Shown in pieces: positions 54,803 to 64,000 of a DNA stretch of 64,000 nucleotides (positions are counted from its first letter, which is position 1; every line of letters starts with the position of its first letter). The stretch comes from Triatoma infestans (lineage: Eukaryota; Arthropoda; Insecta; Hemiptera; Reduviidae), in assembly GCA_011037195.1 (NCBI GenBank), contig JAAEAF010005051.1, positions 1 through 64,000 of the forward strand. Direction: 5' to 3'. Position numbers and translations under genes: made by a program. The notes beneath the pieces are model-generated. The model saw only the letters and a program-made list of their open reading frames with translations, had not been told where the DNA came from and made no database searches.

Positions 54803-55165
54803 AGAATTTAATTTTTGAGTTAAAAAGCTTAAATTTATTTGTAGGACGAGAAGACCCTATAGATCTTTATAGTTTTATATTTTAGTAATCTGAGGATTTA
54901 TTTACTTTAAGTAGATTAGCTATTTTGTTGGGGTCACTGAAGAATTGAAATAACTTCTATTTATTTATTTCATTTATTAGTATTTTTATGATCCATAGGT
55001 TATGATTATAAGATTAAGTTATCTTAGGGGTAACAGCGTAATTTTTCCGGAGAGTTCATATTGATGGAGGAGTTTGCGACCTCGATGTTGGATTAAAATA
55101 AGTTATGGATGCAGGAGTCTATTTTACTAGGTCTGTTTCGGGACTAGTATATGTACTAGGTGGTT
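54803..55165 (+). pseudogene. Nuclear insert of mitochondrial 16S rRNA, forward arm
   Basis: Matches the conserved 3' half of mitochondrial large-subunit rRNA: GGACGAGAAGACCCTATAG (54842-54860), TTTTGTTGGGGTCACTGAAG, AAGTTATCTTAGGGGTAACA, GTTTGCGACCTCGATGTTGG (55072-55091) and AGGTCTGTTTCGG. The canonical sequence after the GGTCTGTTCG motif is replaced by TACTAGTATATGTACTAGG-like sequence. A nuclear copy is inferred from the flanking nuclear repeats and the inverted duplication. Confidence 0.88.
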
Positions 55166-55208
55166 CTGTTTACTGTTATTACCAGTAAAAATCTTATGAC
55201 TTATTTTA

Positions 55209-55388
55209 AAGGAACCACCTAGTACATATACTAGTACCCGAACAGACCTAGTAAAATAGACTCCTGCATCCATAACTTATTTTAATCCAACATCGAGGTC
55301 GCAAACTCCTCCATCAATATGAACTCTCCGGAAAAATTACGCTGTTACCCCTAAGATAACTTAATCTTATAATCATAACCTATGGATC
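55209..55388 (-). pseudogene. Nuclear insert of mitochondrial 16S rRNA, inverted arm
   Basis: Reverse complement of 54988-55163, including CCAACATCGAGGTCGCAAAC and CGCTGTTACCCCTAAGATAA. Separated from the forward arm by about 45 bp. Confidence 0.88.
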
Positions 55389-56365
55389 ATATGGATCTGT
55401 TTTTATTTTTAGACCTTTACGCAAAAAGTGAAATAAAAAAATTAAAAGTAAATCAGAAAAATACCCAGACGTTAATGTATTGTTGAGGCAAAATTAGTTT
55501 CACACATTTACACTAAAACTACAAATTATTTTAATTTATCATTTTCTTTTGTGTAAAACATAAAATGGAGGTTGGTTAGTTAAAGGAAATCGATTCTCTG
55601 TTGTAATAATAATATCGATATGTCACGATAAGTTTAAAAAAAGGCTTGCAGCACCTAGTTAGTTTGAATAAAAAGGCCACGCTTGTGAAATGTACATATT
55701 AAACTTGTTTAATAAAGTTTACTTTATTTTAACAATGATACCTGAACAATGGATTCAGTTTCAGACAAGCGACATACTTCAAGCTATATTTATATTGAGA
55801 TACAAAAAAAAGATAGTTTTCGTGGAGTTAAATTAAAATAAACTTTGATTAATTTATGGAAAAGAGCGCCCTTACCATAAGAGAAATTATAAACATTTCT
55901 TGGGAAAAATATTACTGCTGAGAATAAAGTACAAAAAAGCTCGAAGAGAGAAATTTTTATTCTCTCTCTCTCTCTCTGGTCTATTGATTACTCTTTAGGT
56001 TTAGTCTCTTTAATTCTCTTTCAAGTCTAGCTCGCAATATGATGGCAGCCGGCCAGAGCCAAATCTGCCTGTATAAGTTACTACTACCACATTATCATCG
56101 TCAAACGATTCTTTTGTTCCTTTAAAATGTTTGCTATTAGTTTCACTTTTAATCTGTAGCTGTGTGTGTGTGTGTGTATGAGAGTGAGTGATGGCAGACA
56201 GTTGACAAATATCTTTTTGATGTTTTAAGTTTGTTGTTTAGTAAAACAAAAAGCTATAGAAAGCTTATCAAACACTTGTTCAAAGCAGCCTAAACTTCTG
56301 ATGTCCGAGGGAGAACTTGCCACCTACGCATATATATATATATATATATTGATTGTTCATTTTCT
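55389..56365. other. No gene; microsatellites
   Basis: AT-rich, with a (CT)n run (55959-55978) and a (TG)n run (56160-56179). Confidence 0.5.
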
Positions 56366-56700
56366 CTTGTGGCTGTATGAGAAAGTACTGCGATCTTGTC
56401 AGATCTATTGAAATTGAGTTTTTCTCTGTTAATAAATCGTTTGATGTTTCTCTAGATAACAAAAAATAGAAAAAAAGAAGATTGTATTTAGCGAATGTTC
56501 TATGATTGTGCAAGTGAACAATTTATCTTTAAAAATAGAAGCGTGGAATTTACTTATTTCTTTTTCCCAATTTCCAGAAAATGTCTTTAACAATTTTTTT
56601 TTGCGTCATATATTAATATTATATATTTACGACTATCACTTTTCTTCAAAGATTTTTTTTCAGTTAAATTGGTTTTTTAGGTAGGTTTTAGGAAAGTTGA
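56366..56700 (+). repeat. Diverged Rep-A fragment
   Basis: TGAGAAAGTACTGCGATCTTG, TTGAGTTTTTCTCTGTTAATAAATCG and TTTCCAGAAAATGTC resemble Rep-A left-half blocks. Low certainty. Confidence 0.4.
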
Positions 56701-56739
56701 ATGCTCAGTTGTAATTACCGGGCGAATTCAGCATCTTGG

Positions 56740-57420
56740 ACCCACCTTTAGGAACCACTATTGGCCGTCAACCCAAAGATTGAAAATCCAGTCTTCCTTC
56801 TCAGTAAAGGTAATAAACTGGCGCAAACTCCAGGTCTCAATCGAGCTAATCGGCTTCCTTTCCCTAAATGCAAATATATGCAGCACTACCTTGGGTTCAC
56901 GTATATACTATATACCGATGGTGACTTCGATGCTGAGATATTGCCAACCCGAGCCTATTAATCTAATATAATCTTATGTGATGTGAACAGCAATCAAAGA
57001 GAAGCTCAGCAACCAAAGAAAGTAAAGAGCAAAACAAAACCACTCTCTCGGACCGGAATGGGAGAAACTGTATAAATATAGCGACGGACAGTCCATAAAA
57101 ACATATGAATTCAGTTCAATACATCCAATTACTAAGTGTCATTTTCATACCACTCTACCTTAAAACATTTCTCTATTGTAAAGTCCAAGCAGTCTGTATC
57201 ACTTAATTAATTAATATATATTAGTTAACCAAGTCTTCTTCTCAATTCATGTACCAGACCTAAATTGTCTCCACCTAACACATCCAAGTCCAGGCAGTCT
57301 GTGTCTATTTATTAATATATTAGTTAACCAGTTTAACCAACTCTTCTTCTTATATCATCAACCAGACACAAATTCTCTCCACCTAACACATCCATTATAT
57401 GTGATTACCAGACTTTTATT
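56740..57420 (+). repeat. LTR-like repeat with internal tandem duplication
   Basis: A GC-richer segment with a TATA-box-like CTGTATAAATATAGCG (57069-57084). A roughly 108-bp unit is repeated in tandem (about 57180-57289 and 57290-57395), recognisable by GTCCAAGCAGTCTGT/GTCCAGGCAGTCTGT and CTCCACCTAACACATCCA in both. It could be an LTR of a retrotransposon, but I found no paired LTR or coding part. Confidence 0.4.
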
Positions 57421-58030
57421 TATTTTTATTTTCCATGAAAAATCGTCGAAAATCCAAACTTGATATTTCGTTTAATATCCACCAGGAGAGCTGACACTAA
57501 AGTTTTGATCAAAATCGGACAACCGGAAGTATTGACTGGATTTTTCACTTTTTTTTTGCAATTTTCTTAAAACATTTTTGTATCAACTACGCTATAATAA
57601 AGAGCTATAATTTTTATCTGAAACATTTCTCCGAAAAACTTCATTTAAGGGGAGTTTTGATGGACAGGGGAAGTTGTGCTTTTCTCTAAATTGTTATTTT
57701 AATTTTCCATACGATTCCATCATCTATATAATATTAATGTGAATGAAATATGTTACTATAAAACGGAATTTGGAGTGTGGCTATTCTGAACAGGCTTTTT
57801 TGATTTTTTTTTCAGTTTTCACGGATTTTCTCCATAAAAACACCGACAGTCTTCATTAAACTTGGCTACACTAACCGTACATACAAAGATCTATCACTTT
57901 TGTGTGAAAGTTTTTTTTTTGTTGAGAAAATTCATCAAGGCGGTTTTTTGGCCTGGGAAGGTTATGTTTTCCTCAAGAAAGTCATGTAATAGCGTTTAGA
58001 CTCTCCCATTCATGTGAATAGAAGACAAGT
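57421..58030 (+). repeat. Rep-A copy
   Basis: AAATCCAAACTTGATATTTCG, ATCGGACAACCGGAAGTATTG (57512-57532), TTATCTGAAACATTTCTCCG, and a second half with TTTTCACGGATTTTCTCC. Confidence 0.7.
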
Positions 58031-58039
58031 GTACACCTC

Positions 58040-58500
58040 TTAAATTTTTTTCTTCCTAGGAGCCTCTACCGTCCTGGGAAAGACGTTAAATTCATCCTGA
58101 GGAGATGGGCCTCAAAGCCGTGGTGAAGGCAACCCATCTAGGAGAAGGCCACTTCGAAATAAAACCAAGGGCAGATCAGCTCTGTAAGGTGTGGTGAAAC
58201 CGACTGGGCTAGGAGACGGAAACTCCGAATTCAAATGACCTGGTCCTCCAGGTTGGGGGTTGGTTGCAGGGTTAACAACCCTACGCTGTAAAAAAAACTC
58301 TTGTTACGAAACCAGAAACTGTGAATAGCCGGTTGATTTTCAGCCGATTTGGAGGAAGTCCTCCGAAGACTTAGGAGGGAGGTGACTCCCTAAGTCTCCG
58401 AAGAGAGGAGATGGAGAAGACTTGCCCTAGAGAAAGAATAATGGCGAAGAGTAGTGGAGGGGGCCCACGTCCTTGAAGGACCGTAGCGCCAAGGGGTAGG
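58040..58500 (+). pseudogene. LINE 5'-region remnant (RTE-like)
   Basis: Unlike its flanks it is GC-rich. Blocks such as CTGGTCCTCCAGGTTGGGGG, GGTTAACAACCCTACGCTG and CTTGTTACGAAACCAG resemble the conserved 5' region of RTE-like LINEs in several invertebrates. Coding is not evident. Confidence 0.5.
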
Positions 58501-58512
58501 TAGGTAGGTAGG
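58497..58512. repeat. (GGTA)n short tandem repeat
   Basis: Four GGTA units. Confidence 0.8.
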
Positions 58513-58655
58513 AGTCTCTACAGTTCACCCTCCGGTGATGGACAATGTAGCCTGTAATGAGAGAACACTATCCAGGGGCCAGCACTGCACTGAGAAGGTT
58601 CCGGGCGCCAATTACCATATATGTTGACGCGCCTTAAACTTAAAAAAAAAAAAAT
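58510..58655 (+). repeat. SINE-A body, head missing
   Basis: AGGAGTCTCTACAGTTCACC, GAGAGAACACTATCC, CAGCACTGCACTGAGAAGG, and a clear 3' end TGTTGACGCGCCTTAAACTT with an A run. Confidence 0.8.
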
Positions 58656-58929
58656 CTTAAAAATTATAATTTTGATAAAGATCGATAAAAAAAAACAAAA
58701 TGTGTTAATAAACCATTGACTTTGAGGAAAAATTTTCGGTTCATTTGTTTAGGTCGGCATCAGAATATAGTGCGGACAGGGTAGGGGGTAAATATTGTAG
58801 TTTTGCACCATTGAATAATCAATTATTGACAGGTTAGGTCATAAACTGCAAAAAGCGTTAATTTTAAAGAATTTTCTTGAAGTTTTCAACGCAATACTGA
58901 AACAACAATACAAAATATATTGGGCATTT

Positions 58930-59045
58930 TATCCGTTTGTAGCAAGCATATTCCTTTTGTTCCTGATCGGTTTCGGATTTTCATCTATCGTCAGAGCAAA
59001 TTCACCAAGTTTGTGTAGAGAGTTCACCAAGCTGACCCATCTACT
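58930..59045 (-). repeat. HHR-2 repeat fragment
   Basis: Minus strand: GAACTCTCTACACAAACTTG, the hammerhead-like motif, then AATATGCTTGCTACAAACGG, matching an arm of the HHR-2 palindrome. Confidence 0.75.
58957..59000 (-). ncRNA. Hammerhead-like motif, HHR-2 copy i (core intact)
   Basis: TTTGCT, CTGACGA, stem II GAT-GAAA-ATC, GAAA, CCGATC, GGAACAAA. Core matches the consensus, with stem I formed by TTTG/CAAA plus CT/AG. Confidence 0.6.
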
Positions 59046-59454
59046 ATTCAGCACATACATTTTGTAGAAACTAATGATAATGTTTAATACAATATGTCAG
59101 AAATTAATATTAAACAATTTAATTAATTAATAGTAGACAATGAATTATTCTATTTTATGAAGTGATCAAATTTTCGGCAAGTTCTCGAAATATCCCTAGA
59201 TATTTCTCTTTATCCTGTGAATCCACGAATTGCCTCTTTGAGCCAACAAGTTCTATAACTTAGAAAAGGGTATTTGAGAACGGATAATCAATAAAGTCAA
59301 ACACCGTACAGATCTGTTTATAAGTTGAACTTTCTCTAAGGTTAATGGATAATAAACAGTTAACTAAAAGCTCGAATATTTGCCTTCTCTTCAAAGATTA
59401 TATTTTAGTTTAATAAAATACCCATTAAAGTTGGGAAATTATTAGTTTCTCTTA

Positions 59455-59683
59455 GCGAATGGGTCTCCATATTTGTGTGTGTGTGTGTGTGTGTGTGAAA
59501 ATATCCATTAATCGAAAGTGCAACGTTACTGATTTTTTTTACTTTCTCTTACTCCTAGTAAGAGGAAGTATTGTAATCGTGTCAAATTTTCGATATAGAG
59601 TTTTCACCGGAAATATCCGTTTTGAGGTCCCCTGAGTCCAAAAAAGTGGTTTTTAGCAAATGGTCTCTATGTGTGTGTGTGTG

Positions 59684-59714
<31 letters not shown>

Positions 59715-60860
59715 AGTATGTATGTATGTGAACAGCATAGCCAAAAATGAAAAACCGTAGAAAGTTGAAATTGATATCCGTTTAGGTATCACCATGGGAT
59801 CTGACGTTATCTGTCAAAATTCCTCAACCGGAAGTACCACTTACTAGTTGGATTTTTTACTTTTTTGCGATTTTCTCAAAAATGGCTCCGACGATTTTCT
59901 TTAAACTTGAAACATCAACCACATACAAAGAGCTACAACTTTTATTTGAAACATTTTCCGGGAAAATGCATGAAGGGCACTTTTGGGGGAGGGGTGGGGT
60001 TAGGTTTCCATCTAAAGTGCTATTTCAGTTTATTAGACAATTCTGTCATCTAAATAATGTTAATTAGAATTAAATATGTTGTTGAAATTCCGAGTTTGAA
60101 AAAAATCGGATAACCGGAAGTGCGTTTTACTTTACCACTTTACTAAATATTTTATTCTCTTTTTCGCAATTTTCTCAAAAATGGCTTCGAGATTTTTTGA
60201 AACTTCTTAATAAGATTAAACATGCCAAAGATCTACATCTTTATTTAAAACATTTCTTTGGGAAAATTCTTTTAAGGGCACTTTTAGGGGAGGGGTGGGG
60301 TTATGTTTTTCTCTTAAGTGCTATCATAGTTGATTATACAATTCTATCATCCAAACATAATTAATTAGAAATAAATAGATGGCTGAAATTCAGTTTCAAG
60401 AAAATTTGTAAACCGGAAGGGCGCTTTTACTGAACAGTTTTTTCAGTTTTAGACGAATTTCATTCGAATTTGGTACACAAACTATGAAATTTGTCAATTA
60501 TAATTTTGAGAACTGGAGTAAGAGAAAGTTTTGTGAGTGTTTCACACCAGATTTTTTTTTTTTAGTTGTATGCGATTTTCTCAAAAACGGCTCGAACGAT
60601 TTTCTTTAAAATTCGTATCCTGTATGCACACATTAATACCTATCACTTTTATTTGGAAACACTTTCCCAAGAAAATTGAGTTTTTGCAAAATTTTGGGGT
60701 AAAAGTAGCTTTTAGCTTTCCTCTAAAGTACCACTTCAGTATAATGTATTGGTTCTGCCTCTTCTGTATCATATTTAAGTATATTGATGATTAGTAGCAT
60801 TGTTATAATCCGAATTGGAAGAAAATCTATCAATCAATACTGAGTTTTGTAGGAAAGACG
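59455..60860 (+). repeat. Outer Rep-A copy interrupted by a full-length Rep-A copy
   Basis: 59455-59540 (ending in ACTGATTTTTTT) and 60552-60860 (starting TTTAGTTGTATGCGATTTTCTC) are the two halves of one copy. The inner copy occupies 59541-60551. Confidence 0.7.
59541..60551 (+). mobile_element. Full-length Rep-A (about 1.01 kb)
   Basis: Left end ACTTTCTCTTACTCC (59541-59555) is the exact reverse complement of GGAGTAAGAGAAAGT at 60515-60529. A further 22 bp including GAGTGTTTCACACCAGA close the element. Internal order: AAGAGGAAGT, TTTTCACCGGAAATATCC, TTTTGAGGTCCCCTGAGTCC, a long (TG)n tract (59669-59715), TGAACAGCA, CCGGAAGT blocks at about 59828 and 60113, AATGGCTCCGACGATTTTC, GAAACATTTTCCGGGAAAA. 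No coding. It may be a non-autonomous DNA transposon with 15-bp inverted ends, or another class. Confidence 0.7.
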
Positions 60861-60954
60861 TCAACATTGTACATCTATCTTATTCTTCTGTTATCTCTCA
60901 ATAACTACACTAAGGTTCTAACCATCTAATGATGTAAATAATTATAATAATGAC

Positions 60955-61175
60955 GAAAACGGAAAGGGAATAGCGCGTACTGGACTCCCGCGCGGAGAGT
61001 CCGTCTGTGCTGCCATTAGAATGTTTCTTCCTAGGAGCATCTACAGCTCAGTGTCCGGTGATGGAAGTGTTGTCTGTAACGAGAGTACACTGTCCGGGGG
61101 CAGGTAGTGCACTGAGAAGGCTTCGGGCGCCAATGACCGTACATATTGACGCGCCTTAAATTAAAAAAAATAATA
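60955..61175 (+). repeat. SINE-A copy
   Basis: Degraded head, then CCTAGGAGCATCTACAGCTC, GTTGTCTGTAACGAGAG, GGTAGTGCACTGAGAAGG, and TGACGCGCCTTAAATT with a TAA triplet tail (61169-61178). Confidence 0.8.
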
Positions 61176-61690
61176 ATAATGGCGACAATCCACCACAAAG
61201 AATTGGCAAGGACTATTGGTTTAATAGAGCACGCCAAGCCCTACTACAGGTACGATATCCAGCCGGTTCTTCAGGACACCTGCTATACTGGGACCGTGTG
61301 GTTTTTAACCGATCACACGATTGCCTATACTCGGCCAAACGTACTTACAAGTGAAAGGACCGAATATTTATAATCAACGTGAGTGCCCAAACGCAGCCAA
61401 TCTAGCAAGAGCATACACATATTGAAGAGAGGGGTCTCTAGTGATAGGATCTCCAGCCGGTTCTTGAGGGGACACCTGCTATTCTTGGACCGTGTGGTGA
61501 TGGCGCTGTTTTTGTCTTTGTACACGTTCCCTGGTCGAAGAAATGAGTACGCTAGGGATTAGAAAAAGTCTGTTGTAGATATGCAACAGGCTTGGAGAGT
61601 TATCAGAGAAGTCTTTCGGGAAGGGCCATGATAGGCCCTGCACACCTCTCTCCATGTATGTTTAGGTGTTTTTTTCCCCTATATTTTATT
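61176..61690. repeat. Unclassified repeat with 50-bp direct duplication
   Basis: CCAGCCGGTTCTTCAGGACA (from 61258) recurs as CCAGCCGGTTCTTGAGGGGA (from 61452), each followed by CACCTGCTAT and GGGACCGTGTGG/TTGGACCGTGTGG. The spacing is about 195 bp. Coding frames at 61146-61373 and 61325-61525 are unsupported. Confidence 0.45.
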
Positions 61691-61960
61691 CTGTATGTAC
61701 CACATTATTACATATTACATACACTTATTAAACTCACTTATAATACAATTACTAAATGAAGTTTATAATTTAAATTAAATAAAATCAAAGATGATAATAA
61801 TCAAAGATTACAATAATTTTTCTAAGTCAAATCTGTTTATGAACTTAATAAAGATTTTACACAATTCACTATTAGTCATCAAATTGATTTATTCGGCGGC
61901 CATTGCAAACCTCTGGTAGTTATTTCCTGAATGAAAAAAAGCACGCTCTCCTTCAAAAAG
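61691..61960. other. No gene recognised
   Basis: AT-rich. Confidence 0.5.
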
Positions 61961-62742
61961 TTAGCATTCCAACGAAACGTGATCCCATGTTTGCCAAGTC
62001 ACATAGTCACACTTACATGCTACATCAGATAATATGTTAAATCTATACAGGTATACCTTTATTCTTCCGTGACCTGATAGAATCTGAGTAAGTTTGTAGC
62101 TAATGGTGAAGTTGGCTCTCCTCCTTCGGTCAATCTGGGGAAGAATGCTTTGGTTGATGACCCGTTTTACCACCCATGCCTCTATACTCTCTCTTCCCAA
62201 AATAAAGTCAACATATGTTTTTGGAGATGACGTGAAGGACAGTGGAATACTTAAATCTTCAGATGCTTCTTTTGCCAAACTGTCCGCTCGTTCATTACCA
62301 ACCTCTCCTATATGTGCCTTAACCTTATTAAATACAACTTCATAATGAAGTCGCTCGAGACGAAAAATCGAATCACGAATTCTCTCTACAAGTGGCATAT
62401 AATTGGTACTATTTACTATTGAATAAAGAGAACTATTGGCTATCTGTTCGAACAATAATTGATCTTGTAAATTTATTACCTTCGTAATTTTTGTGGGTAA
62501 GATGAGATGTACTACGTATTTCTAATGTTGGTGTGAAATTGTAAGAGCCATTTTAGAGAATTAGCAATCGCTAGCAATTCGACCTGATTATTCGAGCACT
62601 GCCCGACCAGTCGGTACTTTTCCGTAAGTGTGTATGTATGTAAGTTTCTATAATACATGTTAGTATTGTGCGACTTTAGTATAAATGTATACGTAATCCT
62701 TTCAAACAGTTTCGGATACTTGCCTTGTCTTTGGGCCGCCAT
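61961..62742 (-). pseudogene. LINE ORF2 fragment: RNase H domain and zinc-knuckle tail
   Basis: Two frames on the minus strand. 62742-62512 carries CSNNQVELLAIANSLKWLL, the RNase H segment with the catalytic Glu. 62455-61961 carries FNKVKAHIGEVGNERADSLA with KEASED (His and final Asp region), a connecting domain, and a C-x-C...H...C tail (CKCDYVTWQTWDH, LEC). The frame breaks in between. This RNase H plus Cys/His tail is characteristic of R1/Jockey/Loa-type LINE ORF2. The reverse transcriptase part would lie beyond 62760 but is not seen. Confidence 0.85.
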
Positions 62743-63560
62743 TAAAAAGAATGAATATTATTAAAGGACCATTAAACATCTAGTAAAAATTCCAAGTTTG
62801 AACAAAAGTTGTCAATTAAAACTAAATAATTATATTAAGTGAAAGTTAGGAAAGTAATTCCCGCCATTTTCACTTTCTTTTTTGTAATATTTATTTTGCC
62901 CTTAGTTTTTCTCTGATAGGAAAAAAAGAGAATACTTGAAGAAGTTTAATGATGTGATAGCACAACTATAGGACCGTCTTCTTTTTCTCTTTTTTTTACG
63001 AGTTAGCGGCTAAATGTTTAGGAGGTCACAGTGCTGTAAACTGAGTAAAGTATAAGAATGATGTGAAGTAATGACAGTAACAAATGACCAATAAAATTGA
63101 ATTTTTCTTTTACAAGTTCAGCTGAAATGTTTTCTTTTCTATTTGTAGTTTTCAAAACTTATAACAAACAAACAAAAAATTAATTTGAAGAGGGATATTA
63201 TTAAATTGAAATAGTAGCAGTGTGTTTGTGTGTCTGTCAGCTATTAGAACAAGAAGTTCGGACAGGATGAAAAAAAGATAAATAATCTGGTGTGAAACAC
63301 TCATTGGACTTTGTCTTAATGCAGTGAATACAATTATATTTAAGGAGACAAATTTTCTTTGAAGTTCAGGTTTTATTCATTTGTCCCAATACAAATATAG
63401 TATTGGTAGGACAAGTAACGAGTAGTTACTTGCTGTCTGAGTAAGACAGCTAGTAAAAGTGATTATATTAGAGTCCAAAAAAGAGCGCCAATAACATTGA
63501 ACAAACTCAACATCAAACAAAGTACCTATCTACAATCTACTATTAAAACCAATTTGTACT
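62743..63560. other. No gene; Rep-A end fragments
   Basis: 62765-62815 (CATCTAGTAAAAATTCCAAG) and 63283-63310 (ATCTGGTGTGAAACACTCAT, minus orientation) are Rep-A end fragments. The rest is AT-rich. Confidence 0.5.
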
Positions 63561-63564
63561 TCGA

Positions 63565-64000
63565 TTATGGGGCTCATAATCTGGGTACCCGGACATGCGG
63601 GTACAGCGGGCAATGAGAGGGCGAACGAGCTGGCTAACTTGGGATCTATTTTGTATTTATTGTTTTATGATCCCTAACCTGCAATAGCCGTCACTAAGCT
63701 ATTTTATGACAGAGAAGTTTAAAATGGAGGAAGAGGGAATGGGAAAAGCCCTGGAAGGACATGGTGGGGTATCTCCAGGCCAAAAGCTTTGTAAAAGATC
63801 AAAGTCAGGAGGGATTTGAAGTATCTTCTCTCCCTGAATAGGAGGTTACAGTTGAGAGTCTTGGTCGGTTTATTGACTGGACTCGCCTGGATAGCCAGTC
63901 ATTTACACAAATAGGCAGGATGTCTAGTCCTGTGTCAGAATTTTGACGTTGGAGTCATGGAAACGAATATCAGTCCCTAGATATTGTTTTGTCAGACCGG
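63565..64000 (+). pseudogene. LINE ORF2 fragment: RNase H end, continues past window
   Basis: Plus strand: GLIIWVPGHAGTAGNERANE followed by LANLGS is the last motif of a LINE RNase H domain (Trp-Val-Pro-Gly-His ... Asn-Glu-x-Ala). Downstream, with stops, comes LRVLVGLLTGLAWIASHLHK and a cysteine-containing tail. A different element from the one at 61961-62742. Confidence 0.75.

Larger units (their letters stand above)
58656..59450. other. AT-rich spacer with one HHR-2 copy
   Basis: Nothing supported apart from the HHR-2 fragment at 58930-59045. Confidence 0.5.

Noticed and set aside
1..64000. CRISPR arrays, bacterial operons or prophage
   Set aside because: No regularly spaced direct repeats, no ribosome-binding-site-led gene runs; composition and repeats are those of an animal nuclear genome.

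Overview
The window reads as nuclear DNA of an invertebrate animal. It is AT-rich, full of microsatellites, and built almost entirely of transposable elements. A Jockey-clade LINE and an arthropod-like mitochondrial 16S insert favour an arthropod, but this is weak evidence. No complete host gene is visible. One possible 37-nt exon (13568-13604) and one possible 3' gene end (about 54490-54797) are the only host-like signals, so the window could be a large intron or intergenic DNA.

The centrepiece is a 7382-bp Polinton/Maverick-like (adintovirus-like) element at 45475-52856. It has 374-bp terminal inverted repeats beginning AG and a perfect 6-bp target duplication (AGCTGG). It carries parvovirus-type phospholipase A2, adenain-like cysteine protease, FtsK/HerA-type packaging ATPase, a DUF8207-like protein, a fibre-like repeat protein and an rve/chromodomain integrase. 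DNA polymerase B and most of a capsid-type gene are missing. The left-hand break appears to have fused a small accessory gene (B) to antisense capsid sequence. A two-gene accessory cassette (A then B) sits just inside both terminal repeats in inverted orientation. The right copy of A is broken.

A second theme is hammerhead-ribozyme-like repeats of the kind known from Penelope-like retroelements (PLEs). Three sequence families (called HHR-1, HHR-2, HHR-3 here) give 11 copies, and eight of them lie in four head-to-head inverted pairs. One pair (HHR-3) bounds a decayed PLE with a GIY-YIG remnant at 40142-41766. That PLE is interrupted by an HHR-1 palindrome with an 11-bp target duplication. The Polinton-like element inserted into another HHR-1 copy, so intact HHR-1 copies in this window show the empty target site.

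Layout. 1-10560: AT-rich DNA with one tRNA-derived SINE and copies of a very abundant 1-kb repeat (Rep-A). 10566-11840: 5'-truncated Jockey LINE. 12-29 kb: Rep-A copies, LINE tails, HHR-1 and the HHR-2 palindrome (26.96-27.69 kb). 29.7-33.3 kb: decayed RTE-like LINE. 33-45 kb: HHR-1, Rep-A, SINEs, the nested PLE. 45.5-52.9 kb: the Polinton-like element. 53-55.4 kb: HHR-1 and a palindromic mitochondrial 16S insert. 56-64 kb: LTR-like repeat, LINE 5' remnant, SINEs, a full-length nested Rep-A copy and two LINE RNase H fragments. All domain calls are by eye; no database search was run.
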